The notes under the pieces are model-generated. The model did no database searches. It was not told the DNA's origin and saw only the letters and a program-made list of their open reading frames with translations. The position numbers were made by a program, and so were the translations under genes. DNA of 64,000 bases from Sphingomonas horti (GTDB lineage Bacteria > Pseudomonadota > Alphaproteobacteria > Sphingomonadales > Sphingomonadaceae): the NCBI RefSeq assembly GCF_009753715.1, contig NZ_WQMS01000001.1:372001-436000 (forward strand). Direction: 5' to 3'. Position 1 is the stretch's first letter. Each line of letters starts with the position of its first letter. Below are positions 43,619 through 52,768 of the stretch, piece after piece.

Positions 43619-45015
43619 GCGGCCAGCGGCTGCGGATTGGCTGAGCTATGTTCGGGAAGGGTGAGGACGGTCGCGGGCCGGCCATCGCCGAGCGTCGTCG
43701 ACACGATCGTCCCGCCCAGCAGCTCGGCGAATTTGAAGGCCAGCGCGATCTCGATCCCGGTGCCGCCATATTTGGTGGGGGACGCGTCATCGCCATGCTC
43801 GAACATCTCGCGGATGATCACCACGGGCCGCGCGGCGCCCTCCTCCGTCAGGTCGACGAAGGTGAAGGCGATCGAACCATCCGCCGCCGAGTCGCAGCTG
43901 AGCATCAGCCTGCCCTTGCCGTGCTGGCTGGCGATCCCGCTGACCAGATGGCGCACGGCCGAGCCGGCGGCCGTCCAGTCGAGCAGCATCGACCGGCTGG
44001 TCGCGTCGCCGACGGCGACCTCGATCCGGTAGTCGCCGATCGATCCGGCGAGGTCGTCGAGCCAGGTGCCGAGATGGTCGGCGCAGCGCGACAGCGTCGC
44101 GTGGACCGGCATCTTGCCGGCTTCGATCCGCGAATAGGACAGGATGTCGTCGATCAGCCGCAGCAGGTCCGAGCCCGCCTTGTGGACGTGGCTCAGGTCC
44201 TTGACCGTCGCCTCGTCATTCTCGTCGCCGGCTTCCTCGAGCAGCAGCTGGCTGTAGCCGATGATCGCGTTCAGCGGCGTCCGCAGCTCATGGCTCATGC
44301 CGGCGACGAAATCGGCCTTCGCGGTGCTGGCCTGATTGGCGGCGGCGGTCAGGTTGCGCAGGTTGTCCGAAGTCGAGACCAGCGAGTTCAGCTCGCGCGT
44401 GAACTCCCTCTGCTCATGGAACATCTTCGCGAAATAGAGCGACATCATCGCGAAATAGATCGCCACGCTGGCCATCGAGATCATGCCGATCACCTGGAAA
44501 TCCTTCAGGTCGACCGAGGGCATCGGCTCGCCGCCGAACGCGCGCAGCAGGAACAGCCCCGCGCTGCCGAAAATCTGGACCAGCAGGAGGTTCCGCACCC
44601 AGCCCTGGGGCGGCAGGTAGAGAAAGGCGAGCAGCGGGAAGATGAGCAGCCATGGCAGGAAGGGCGAGCTGACTCCGCCATAGCTGTAGCAGGCCCACAG
44701 CACGCAGAAGATCAGGTTCTGCACCGACAGGAAGGCCAGCAGCTGGTAGCGGCCGGTCGCCCTCAGCGCGAACGGATAGGCCCAGAACGCCAGGATCGAG
44801 AGGAAGAAGACGACGACCCGGTAATCCCGCGAGATGCCGGTGATCGCCAGATAGAGCGGAATCGAATTGCCGAGGATCGGGCCGAACACATGACTCAGCA
44901 TGAACATCCGCGCGCGGCGGTGCGCCTCTGTGTTCACCCGCATTTCGGGCGGGATGAAATAGTCGAGCAAGCCGCTGAGGCTGAAGGCCGGGAGCCTTGA
45001 TATCGCCAATTGCAT
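43615..45015 (-). CDS. Multi-pass membrane histidine kinase with degenerate ATP-binding domain
   Basis: A 466-residue protein. Residues about 40-195 form five or six membrane segments with the motif SYGGVSSPFLPWLLI (about 111-125). A coiled coil then leads to a HisKA domain with H242 in GMSHELRTPLNAIIGYSQ. The C-terminal ATPase domain is abnormal. The N-box asparagine is lost (AVRHLVSGIASQHGKG where NLLxNAxKF is expected). The G1 box DxGxG is replaced by FVDLTEEGA, while the G2 region YGGTGIEIAL is partly kept. It may therefore not bind ATP. The ATG at 45015 follows AGGGGCAAGG. It is divergent from a paralogue at 45179 with an intact domain. Confidence 0.88.
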   Translation of the reverse strand: MQLAISRLPAFSLSGLLDYFIPPEMRVNTEAHRRARMFMLSHVFGPILGNSIPLYLAITGISRDYRVVVFFLSILAFWAYPFALRATGRYQLLAFLSVQNLIFCVLWACYSYGGVSSPFLPWLLIFPLLAFLYLPPQGWVRNLLLVQIFGSAGLFLLRAFGGEPMPSVDLKDFQVIGMISMASVAIYFAMMSLYFAKMFHEQREFTRELNSLVSTSDNLRNLTAAANQASTAKADFVAGMSHELRTPLNAIIGYSQLLLEEAGDENDEATVKDLSHVHKAGSDLLRLIDDILSYSRIEAGKMPVHATLSRCADHLGTWLDDLAGSIGDYRIEVAVGDATSRSMLLDWTAAGSAVRHLVSGIASQHGKGRLMLSCDSAADGSIAFTFVDLTEEGAARPVVIIREMFEHGDDASPTKYGGTGIEIALAFKFAELLGGTIVSTTLGDGRPATVLTLPEHSSANPQPLAA

Positions 45016-45178
45016 TGCCTTGCCCCTGTCCCGAACGAGCCGGCGGCAACCGGGAAACAAGGTCAACCGCCCATTCGGCATCCGATTAGGCCGAACCCCT
45101 TAAATGCGCGTTAAGCGCGTCATTCGCGGTTTCTTAAGCATCGCGCTCTATCGCTGGCCCGATCCTCAGGGGCCCCAG
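45016..45178. promoter_or_regulatory. Divergent promoter region of the signalling island
   Basis: A 163-base gap between two oppositely oriented kinase genes. It contains the AT-richer stretch CCTTAAATGCGCGTTAAGCG and GCGC arms around GTTAA. No clear -35/-10 pair was identified; divergent promoters are inferred from layout. Confidence 0.4.
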
Positions 45179-46600
45179 ATGCACAAGCCGATCTACCGCA
45201 TCATTGACTGGTTCATCCCGGCGGCGATGCTGGAAAGCGATTCCGATCGCCTGATGGCGCGCACCTTCGTGATGCTGCACCTGGCGGGCCCGCTGATGGG
45301 CCACAGCGTGACTTTCTTCCTGGCCCGCACCGCGGCCGGCGCGACCTGGCAGTTCTGGGTCACCGAAGGCATGGTCGCCGGCTTTTTCGGCATTCCCTTC
45401 CTGCTGCGCGCGTGCGGGAGCATGCGGCTGCCGGCAATGACCAGCGTGCAGATGCTGGTCGGATTGAGCCTGTTCGGCTCCTTTTCGTTCGGCGGGATCA
45501 GCTCGCCGCTCCTGCCCTGGTTCCTGATCGCGATGGTGCTGGGCTTCTTCTACCTGTCGGAATCGATCAAGCTGGTGCTGACCGGCATCGCCCTGCAGCT
45601 CGGCATCTTCATCGCGACGCGCATCTTCTACGGCCAATTCCCGACGCTGCTCTCGGCGTCCGACCTGCAGATGGCGAACACCTTCTCGATCCTCGCCGCG
45701 CTCACCTACATGACAATCCTCGCGCTGTTCTACGAAACGGTGATGCGGATCAGCCTCAGCCTCGAGCAGGAGACGATCGACCAGCGCGGCAAGCTCGAAC
45801 TGGTGCGCGAGGCGATGGAAGCGGCCGAGCTCGCCTCCAAGCGCAAGTCGATCTTCCTGGCCAAGATGAGCCACGAGCTGCGCACGCCGCTGAACGCGGT
45901 GATCGGCTATGCCGAGATGCTGCGCGAGACGTTCCAGGACCAGGCCGACGCCAGCCGCAAGATGCAGGATCTTGACCGCATCCACGCCGCCGGGCGGCAT
46001 CTGCTGGCGCTCGTCAACAACGTGCTCGACCTGTCGTCGATCGAGGCGAACCGGCTCGAGCTGTCGACGGAGCCGGTCAACGTCACGTCGCTGGTCAACG
46101 AAGTGATCGCGACCGCCTCGCCGCTCGTGACCAAGCGCGACAATCGCATGATCGTCAACATGCCCGAGGAGCTCGGCACCATCGAGCTCGACGCGTTGAA
46201 GGTCCGCCAGTCGCTGCTTAACCTGCTCAGCAACGCCGCCAAGTTCACGACCAAGGGCACGATCATGCTGACCGTGCTGCGCCGCACCAGCGGCGGGCGG
46301 GACTGGCTGATGCTCGAAGTTACCGACAACGGCATCGGCATGAGCGAGGAAGGGCTGCGCCGGATTTTCCAGGATTTCAGCCAGGCCGAGAACGACACCG
46401 TCAGCAAGTTCGGCGGCACCGGCCTCGGCCTCGCGCTGACCAAACGCTTCTGCCAGATGATGGCCGGGACCATCGACGTGCGGTCGGAGCGCGGCGTCGG
46501 CACCAGCTTCACCATCCAGATTCCGATCGTCGCGGCCCGGTCCGCCGACACGGACATCACGCCGCCAGCCGAGCCCGGCATGGCGGGAAAAGCGGCCTGA
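45179..46600 (+). CDS. Multi-pass membrane sensor histidine kinase
   Basis: A 473-residue kinase paralogous to the one at 43615-45015. The N-terminal DWFIPAAML and the membrane motif SFGGISSPLLPWFLI (about 102-116) match DYFIPPEM and SYGGVSSPFLPWLLI of the partner. H232 lies in KMSHELRTPLNAVIGYAEML. The ATPase domain is intact: N box LLNLLSNAAKF, G1 VTDNGIGM, G2 GGTGLGLALTKRF. The ATG at 45179 fits the paralogue's start and has AGGGG 8 bases before it; a frame open from 45104 is longer but unsupported. It heads an operon with a hybrid kinase, a regulator and a GGDEF-EAL protein. Confidence 0.9.
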   Translation: MHKPIYRIIDWFIPAAMLESDSDRLMARTFVMLHLAGPLMGHSVTFFLARTAAGATWQFWVTEGMVAGFFGIPFLLRACGSMRLPAMTSVQMLVGLSLFGSFSFGGISSPLLPWFLIAMVLGFFYLSESIKLVLTGIALQLGIFIATRIFYGQFPTLLSASDLQMANTFSILAALTYMTILALFYETVMRISLSLEQETIDQRGKLELVREAMEAAELASKRKSIFLAKMSHELRTPLNAVIGYAEMLRETFQDQADASRKMQDLDRIHAAGRHLLALVNNVLDLSSIEANRLELSTEPVNVTSLVNEVIATASPLVTKRDNRMIVNMPEELGTIELDALKVRQSLLNLLSNAAKFTTKGTIMLTVLRRTSGGRDWLMLEVTDNGIGMSEEGLRRIFQDFSQAENDTVSKFGGTGLGLALTKRFCQMMAGTIDVRSERGVGTSFTIQIPIVAARSADTDITPPAEPGMAGKAA

Positions 46601-46628
46601 TGCCGCAGAACATAATGGGCAGCCCGTC

Positions 46629-48563
46629 ATGAACCTTGAGAGAATCGACGATCCGAACGCGCGGCCGCGGCTGCTGAGCGCCGCGCGGCGCTCGATCGCC
46701 GGGCCGATGCTCGCCGCGACGCTGGGCGCGGTGGGGGTGACGATCGCCGCGGGCGCACTCGCCTCGGCCCATCCGTGGGCGGATTTGCTGCCGGCGCTGG
46801 CGGCAGGCGGGCTGGCCGCCGCCTTCGCCACCTGGCTCGTCTCCGGCGCGATCGCGCGACTCGCGGTCGGCCCGGTCGAACTGCTGCTCGACCAGCTCGA
46901 CGACAGCGACCTCCAGAACTTCCGCTGGCAGCGCGGCCAGGCGATGACCGGGCCGCAGATCGAAGCGGACGTGAAGCTGCTGCGGCGCCGGATTCGCGAG
47001 ATCATGCGGCGGTCGCGAACGCTGATCGACGAACTTGAGCGCGCGCGCGAACAGGCCAGCCAGCAGAATGTCGCGAAGTCGCAGTTTCTCGCCAAGATGA
47101 GCCACGAGCTGCGCACGCCGCTGAACGCGATCCTGGGCTATGCCATGCTGCTGCACGAGGATGCGAGCGAGGCGGGCCAGGCTTCGGCGATGGCCGACCT
47201 CGATCGCATCCAGCAGGCCGGCCGCACGCTGCTGGCGCTGATCAACGACATTCTCGACCTGTCCAGGATCGATACGGGCCGCGTGACGGTCGACCGCGCC
47301 GCGATCGACGTGCACGCGCTCGCCGCCACGGTCGCCGCCGCCTGCGGCGCGGCCGACCCGCCCAACGGCAACCGCTTCGAGCTGCATGTCGACGCCGCGA
47401 TCGGCATCATGATCGGCGACGCGGCCAAGGTTCGCCGCTGCCTGATCAACCTGCTCGGCAATGCCTTCAAATTCACTCATGACGGGCTGGTCAGGCTCGC
47501 GGTCTCACAGGCCGAGCGCGGCGAGTCGGCCTGGATCGAGTTCGCAGTGTCGGACAATGGCATCGGCATCGCGCCCGAGAACATCGCCGGCCTGTTCGAC
47601 GAGTTCCGGCAGCTCGATAGCGGGGTCACTCGGCAGTTCAGCGGCGCCGGGCTTGGCCTCGCGATCGCCAAACGCCTCGCCGGCCTGATGGGCGGCGACT
47701 GCACGGTCGAAAGCATGCCGGGCGAGGGGTCGACCTTCCGCCTCATCCTGCCGCTGGGCGATCCCGCGCCGCGCGGCGCGGTCTCCAGCGCCCCGGCCGT
47801 GAACAATACCGCCGGCACGCTGGTGAGGACGCCCAGCGCCGAGCACACCGCGCTGGTGGTCGACGATGACGAGGCGACCATCGAGCTGATGCAGCGCTGG
47901 CTGGTGCGCATGGGCTATAATGTGGTCTCCACCGCCGGCGCCGAAGGCGTGCTTGAGCTTGCCCGCACCCACCGGCCGGATTTCATCCTCCTCGACGTCC
48001 TGCTGCCCGGGCGGTCCGGGTACGACGTGCTCGAAGAGCTGCGCGCCGATCCGCAGGTCGGCCATATCCCCACCATCCTGATCACGGTCGAGGACGATCG
48101 GGCGCGCGGCCTCAGGTCGGGCGCGACCGACTATCTGCGCAAGCCGATCACGGCGCACCAGCTGCGCAGCGTGCTCGACGTCTATCGGCTGCGCGCGACC
48201 GGTGAGGTCCTGGTCATCGATGACGATGACGATTCGGCCGAGCTGCTGGCGCGCAGCGTCGCCCAAGTGGGCTTCTCGGCGCGTCGCGCAGCCGACGGCG
48301 CCCAGGGCCTGGCGATGGCGGCCGAGCTCCGGCCCGATGCGATCGTGCTGGATCTGGCGATGCCGGTCATGAACGGCTTCGAAGTGCTCGACCGGCTGGC
48401 CGCCGTCGAGGAGCTGCGCGACGTGCCGCTGATCGTCGTCTCCGGCTGCGACATCACCATCGAGGAGCACCGGCGGCTCGCCGCGGCCGGGCACCGCTTC
48501 TTCCCGAAAGCGGCATCCACGCCGCGCGAAATTGCCCAATCGCTGAAGGAGTTGGTGCTATGA
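46629..48563 (+). CDS. Hybrid histidine kinase with two receiver domains
   Basis: A 644-residue protein. Two membrane helices (about 24-44 and 52-75) enclose only a few periplasmic residues, so the sensor is probably the membrane part itself. A coiled coil follows, then H159 in KMSHELRTPLNAILGYAML. The ATPase domain is intact (LINLLGNAFKF, VSDNGIGIAPE, GAGLGLAIAKRL). Two receivers follow: the first with D456 (FILLDVLLPGRSG), the second with D575 (IVLDLAMPVMNG). Two tandem receivers suit a phosphorelay that merges inputs. It lies 28 bases after the membrane kinase and overlaps the next regulator by 4 bases. Confidence 0.92.
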   Translation: MNLERIDDPNARPRLLSAARRSIAGPMLAATLGAVGVTIAAGALASAHPWADLLPALAAGGLAAAFATWLVSGAIARLAVGPVELLLDQLDDSDLQNFRWQRGQAMTGPQIEADVKLLRRRIREIMRRSRTLIDELERAREQASQQNVAKSQFLAKMSHELRTPLNAILGYAMLLHEDASEAGQASAMADLDRIQQAGRTLLALINDILDLSRIDTGRVTVDRAAIDVHALAATVAAACGAADPPNGNRFELHVDAAIGIMIGDAAKVRRCLINLLGNAFKFTHDGLVRLAVSQAERGESAWIEFAVSDNGIGIAPENIAGLFDEFRQLDSGVTRQFSGAGLGLAIAKRLAGLMGGDCTVESMPGEGSTFRLILPLGDPAPRGAVSSAPAVNNTAGTLVRTPSAEHTALVVDDDEATIELMQRWLVRMGYNVVSTAGAEGVLELARTHRPDFILLDVLLPGRSGYDVLEELRADPQVGHIPTILITVEDDRARGLRSGATDYLRKPITAHQLRSVLDVYRLRATGEVLVIDDDDDSAELLARSVAQVGFSARRAADGAQGLAMAAELRPDAIVLDLAMPVMNGFEVLDRLAAVEELRDVPLIVVSGCDITIEEHRRLAAAGHRFFPKAASTPREIAQSLKELVL

Positions 48564-49090
48564 ACGCCCCCACTTCATCCGCGGCACCTCCCAAGACGGT
48601 CCTTATCGTCGACGATGTCGAGGATAACCGCGTCCTGCTGGACCGCGCGCTTAAGTCGAGCGGCTATGTGACGATACATGCGGCGAGCGGCCGCGAGGCG
48701 CTGTCGATGATCTCGCGCCACATGCCGGATATCGTGCTGCTCGACTGGATGATGCCCGGTTTTTCCGGGCTCGATACGCTGCGCGCGATCCGCGAAACGC
48801 ATCCCAAGACCCGCCTTCCCGTCATCATGTGCACCGCAATGGGCGAGGAAATGTCGGTCGTGACCGCGATCAACGAAGGCGCCAACGACTACATGCTGAA
48901 GCCGATCAGCCTGGCGATCCTGCGTGCCCGCATGGCCGCGCATCTGGACCAGCGCGACGCAATCGATTCGCTGGCTTCGGAGAAGCTGCACGCCGAGCGC
49001 AAGCTGGGTGAGCGGACACGCGAGATGCTGACGGCGATGTCGCGCGATCGCGACACCCCTCCCCCTGCGGCGAATGGAGCGAGCCGCTGA
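48560..49090 (+). CDS. Response regulator with C-terminal coiled coil
   Basis: A 176-residue protein. Receiver residues about 12-130: LIVDDVEDNRVL, D62 in VLLDWMMPGFSG, and LKPIS near 115. The C-terminal 45 residues form a charged helix (AIDSLASEKLHAERKLGERTREML), likely a coiled coil for dimerisation or partner binding. No DNA-binding domain. The ATG at 48560 overlaps the hybrid kinase stop (ATGA). The GGDEF-EAL gene starts 2 bases after its stop, so it probably controls that enzyme. Confidence 0.9.
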   Translation: MNAPTSSAAPPKTVLIVDDVEDNRVLLDRALKSSGYVTIHAASGREALSMISRHMPDIVLLDWMMPGFSGLDTLRAIRETHPKTRLPVIMCTAMGEEMSVVTAINEGANDYMLKPISLAILRARMAAHLDQRDAIDSLASEKLHAERKLGERTREMLTAMSRDRDTPPPAANGASR

Positions 49091-49092
49091 GC

Positions 49093-50676
49093 ATGACCGG
49101 GCCTTTTCCGCATTTCAGGAACAATCGCGTGACCGACCTGCGGACCATCTGGTCACTATCGGCGGTGCTGCTGTCGGTCGCCGCGCTTATCCTGGACCGC
49201 ACCCAGATTCTGGGCGTGTCCGCCCTTGCCGTCGCCGCCGCGCTGGGGACAGGCGCCGGGCTGGCCGGGCTGGCGGCCGCCGGTGCGCGCAGCCGCCGGC
49301 ACGCGCAAGTGCTTTACGAGACGAACCGCCAGCTTCGCGACCTGCTGCACGTCGATCAATTGACCGGCCTGATGAACCGATCGGCCTTCGACGCGGCGCT
49401 CGACGACCCGCGGCTTGCCGAGCACGAAATGCTGATCGTGCTGTTCTTCGACCTCGACCGGTTCAAGGACGTCAACGATACGCTCGGGCACAAGGCCGGC
49501 GACGACCTGCTGCGGCAAGTGGCGCAGCGGGCTGCCGACGCGGTGGGCTCGACGATCGCGCTGGCGCGGCTGGGCGGCGACGAATTCGCGTCGGTGATCG
49601 CATGGAGCGCGGACAACCGTCCGGAGCGCTACGGCGCCGCGATCGTCGAGGCGGTCGGCGCGCCCTATCTGATCGACGGCCACCAGGTCGAGATCGCGGC
49701 GTCGGTGGGTCTCGCCCTCGGCGATCCGACCCGCTTCAACCCGCGCGAGCTGCTGCGCCGCGCCGACCTGGCGATGTACGCGGCCAAGGGCTCGCCCGGC
49801 GGTCGCTTCCGCGTGTTCGACGATGCGCTGGACCGGCACCAGACCCGCGAGAGCTCGGTCCGGATCGAGCTCGGCAAGGCCCTGATCGAGAACCAATTTT
49901 CGCTGCACTTCCAGCCGCTGATCGACGCGCGCACCGGCGCGTTCAGCAGCGCGGAGGCATTGCTGCGGTCGCAGTCGCCGGGCCTTCGCGAAGTGACGCC
50001 GGCGGCGCTGATCGCCACTGCCGAGACCAGCGGCCAGATCAATGCGCTGACCGAGTGGACGATCGAGACGGCGCTGACCGCGATCACGAAGCTCCAGACG
50101 TCGCCGATCGGCGTGAACATCTCGCCCGTTTATTTCCGCAAGCCCGAATTCGTATCGCGGCTGATGGACAAATTGCTGCTCGCTCGCGTGCGGCCGGAGC
50201 TGCTGACCGTCGAAATCACCGAGAGCGTGCTGATCGAGAATCTCGACGCCGCCCGCCAGTCGGTCGATCGCCTGCGCGAGATCGGCATGAAGGTGTTCCT
50301 CGACGATTTCGGCACCGGCTATTCGTCGCTGAGCTACCTGCAATATTTCGAGCTCGACGGGCTGAAGCTCGACAAATCGTTCCTGCGCACGGTCGGCGAC
50401 CGCCGCAAGACCAACCAGATCATCCGGTCGATGATCGATTTCGGCCACAGCCTCGACATGCGCGTGGTCGTGGAAGGCGTGGAGAGCGACTGGCAGGTCC
50501 GCCTGCTGCAGCTGCTCGGCTGCGACCTGCTCCAGGGCTACGAGATCGGCATGCCGATGCCGCTCGACGAGCTGCTCGTCTATCGCGACCTCGCCAGCGG
50601 CCGGCAGGTCGTGGATGGCGCGGTGCCGCCCTCGGCGGTGGCAAAGATCAAGGTCCTCCCGATCCATTCGGCGTGA
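49093..50676 (+). CDS. GGDEF-EAL protein (c-di-GMP synthesis/degradation)
   Basis: A 527-residue protein. Two hydrophobic segments (about 16-66) anchor it to the membrane. The GGDEF domain has an intact active site, GGDEF at residues 161-165 (RLGGDEFASVI), with FDLDRFKDVNDTLGHKAGDDLL upstream as the metal/GTP site. The EAL domain is also intact: EAL at 288-290, VEITESVLIEN, and FLDDFGTGYSSLSYL. It could therefore make or break c-di-GMP. As the last gene of the divergent arm it is the likely output of the phosphorelay, with the PilZ protein (40098) as a candidate receptor. Its 3' end overlaps the converging nuclease gene by 29 bases. Confidence 0.94.
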   Translation: MTGPFPHFRNNRVTDLRTIWSLSAVLLSVAALILDRTQILGVSALAVAAALGTGAGLAGLAAAGARSRRHAQVLYETNRQLRDLLHVDQLTGLMNRSAFDAALDDPRLAEHEMLIVLFFDLDRFKDVNDTLGHKAGDDLLRQVAQRAADAVGSTIALARLGGDEFASVIAWSADNRPERYGAAIVEAVGAPYLIDGHQVEIAASVGLALGDPTRFNPRELLRRADLAMYAAKGSPGGRFRVFDDALDRHQTRESSVRIELGKALIENQFSLHFQPLIDARTGAFSSAEALLRSQSPGLREVTPAALIATAETSGQINALTEWTIETALTAITKLQTSPIGVNISPVYFRKPEFVSRLMDKLLLARVRPELLTVEITESVLIENLDAARQSVDRLREIGMKVFLDDFGTGYSSLSYLQYFELDGLKLDKSFLRTVGDRRKTNQIIRSMIDFGHSLDMRVVVEGVESDWQVRLLQLLGCDLLQGYEIGMPMPLDELLVYRDLASGRQVVDGAVPPSAVAKIKVLPIHSA

Positions 50677-52768
50677 CATCGGCGAAGCCGCTGGCGTCGG
50701 CGGCGAGCAGCAGCGGATCGAACACCAGCCCCGCAAGCGTTCCGATCTCCGCGATCGGCCGCTGGTAGCGGGCGAAGCGGCCCGGCGCGAACTCGATGCC
50801 GAAGCGATCGACCAGGTCCTTCTGGCTCATCACGAAGCCATAGGCGCGAAGCTGTGCCGTGCCCGCCGCATCGGCTTCGGCGACGGCCACCACTTTCCAG
50901 AACGTGACCGGATATTGCGTCTGGCGGCCGGCAAAGTCGGCGACCGGATCGTCCGCGGCCAGCACCGGGCCGGCGAGGATGCATGCCTTCGTGTCGCCCT
51001 TCTGCAGCTCCTTCTGCACATACACTTCGAACCCGCCCCACAGGCCTTCGGAGAGGTGATAGGTGGAAGGCGGCGTGGCGCGGTTGAACGCGGCGTGCTG
51101 CGGCGTGCAATTGGTCCAGTGGAAGGTGTCGGAGTTGGCGAACTCCACCGCTTCCGGCGTCGCGCCCCAAGCATTGTCCTGCCGCCTGACGATATGGCCG
51201 CGATCGACCTGTCCGGCGGGCCCGTAGATGTCGCGCTCGACAATCTGGATGTTCGCCGGGATGCGCGGGTCGACCACCCAGCGGTCGTCGCCGAACGAGG
51301 TGCGGCCGCCGGTTTTGCGCATCTCCGGCGAGTAATCGACATTGACCGCGGACCACATCTGCAACCGCCGCGCCTGGTTCATGGCGAGGCTGTAATGATG
51401 GTAGCGGAGCACCAGCGGGGCACCGTCCACCTTGTACATCTCCGCGTCGCGCCCGGGTGCGACGGCAGGCGGGGGCACCGTCAGCCCGTTGCCCAGGAAC
51501 GCCGGATCATAGCCTTCGCGATTGGCATAGTCCGGATCGAAGCGCAGGCTCTTTTCCAGCGCGGCGCCGTCGGCCGGCGCGGGTGCGGCGCCGGTATAGA
51601 CGTTGATCGTCACCGGCCCCGTGAACGTGAATGTCGCACCGCCCATATCCATCTCCAACGGCCCCGCCCCCCCGGAACGCCGGTCTTCGATCGCAGGCCT
51701 CGCGGCGCCGGCCGACTTGGCGAGGATGCGCCCGATCTCGTCCGCCGGGTCAGCGGTCGAGTCGAGGAGCGCCTTCAGCATCGCCGCCTGCGCCGGATCG
51801 TCGATGCGGGCGGCCGCGAGCGCGGCGACGATCGTGCTGATCCGCACGCCTTCGTTCGCGATCCATTTGACGCGGTCGTCGCCCATCTCCTCGGTCCAGG
51901 GCGTGCCGTCCACGGACATGGTCTGCCCGTCCCTGACTTCGGGGATGCCGGCATGGTGGAGCGCGACCAGCTCCCACGCTTCGCTGAAGGCAGGCGAGCC
52001 GGAGGACCCCTCCAGCGTGTCGGTCTCGTAGTGGAGGAAGCCTTCGTCCAGGATGTCGACCAGCTTGTTGTTGCGGGTCGCATATTCCTTCGGCCCGCCG
52101 TCCGGATACTGGATGATGTCGATCGGCTGGCCGACCAGGATCTTCGACGTACCCTGGGTCGGAACAATCACGCCCAGCGTGTCCAGCCCCTCGCCGCTGA
52201 CCGCCTGCGGCGCGACCGCGACGAGCGCGAAATCTAGCTGCTCTTGGCTGAGGAAGAAGCGCTCGGGCTCGATCGCGAAGGTCAGCCCGGCTTCCAGCCC
52301 GCGCTCGCCCTGTTCGTAGAGGAAATTGGCGCCCGCCCCCGCCGCCGACGCCTTGTCGGGGAACACGTGCCAGTTGGTCAGCAACAGGCCTTCGTGGATC
52401 AGGAAGCCGGTGGCGAAACCGTCCGCGACCATGTGCGGATCGATCGAGTTCACGATCCGCGCCACCGGCCGCCCCGCCTTCCGCGCCGCCTCGCTCGGCG
52501 CCGCACTGAGGAAATCGAGCGTCGGCCCGATTTTGCGCTCGAGAAAGAGCGGCAGCCGCCCCGCCGCCCGCAGCTCCGCCGCCGCGGCGAACGCGTCCTG
52601 CCGGGCCTGGAAGCGGACCTGCCGCATCGGCGTCTCCGGCGCGCCAGCGCCGAACGCCCCGATCATCGCCGCGGCCGTCTCACGGCGCGCGCCGTTCGCC
52701 TGCCAGCGCGCCGCGGCGGCCAGCATCTCCGCGCGCCTGCGGGCGCCGATCGCGTCGGTGGCGGCCAT
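50648..52768 (-). CDS. Trypsin-like protease fused to DNA/RNA non-specific endonuclease
   Basis: A 706-residue two-domain hydrolase. The first half is a trypsin-like serine protease with H134 (LLLTNWHVFP), D179 (EQLDFALVAV) and S256 (TLEGSSGSPAF). The second half is an endonuclease G/Serratia-type nuclease with DRGH at 522-525 (QVDRGHIVRRQD) and the metal-ligand Asn region FHWTNCTPQHAAFN. No signal peptide is seen. The ATG at 52768 overlaps the stop of the metalloprotease gene upstream (TGATG). The frame open further upstream is read-through. Last gene of the hydrolase operon divergent from the contractile injection genes, so a payload role is plausible. Confidence 0.9.
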   Translation of the reverse strand: MAATDAIGARRRAEMLAAAARWQANGARRETAAAMIGAFGAGAPETPMRQVRFQARQDAFAAAAELRAAGRLPLFLERKIGPTLDFLSAAPSEAARKAGRPVARIVNSIDPHMVADGFATGFLIHEGLLLTNWHVFPDKASAAGAGANFLYEQGERGLEAGLTFAIEPERFFLSQEQLDFALVAVAPQAVSGEGLDTLGVIVPTQGTSKILVGQPIDIIQYPDGGPKEYATRNNKLVDILDEGFLHYETDTLEGSSGSPAFSEAWELVALHHAGIPEVRDGQTMSVDGTPWTEEMGDDRVKWIANEGVRISTIVAALAAARIDDPAQAAMLKALLDSTADPADEIGRILAKSAGAARPAIEDRRSGGAGPLEMDMGGATFTFTGPVTINVYTGAAPAPADGAALEKSLRFDPDYANREGYDPAFLGNGLTVPPPAVAPGRDAEMYKVDGAPLVLRYHHYSLAMNQARRLQMWSAVNVDYSPEMRKTGGRTSFGDDRWVVDPRIPANIQIVERDIYGPAGQVDRGHIVRRQDNAWGATPEAVEFANSDTFHWTNCTPQHAAFNRATPPSTYHLSEGLWGGFEVYVQKELQKGDTKACILAGPVLAADDPVADFAGRQTQYPVTFWKVVAVAEADAAGTAQLRAYGFVMSQKDLVDRFGIEFAPGRFARYQRPIAEIGTLAGLVFDPLLLAADASGFADVTPNGSGGP

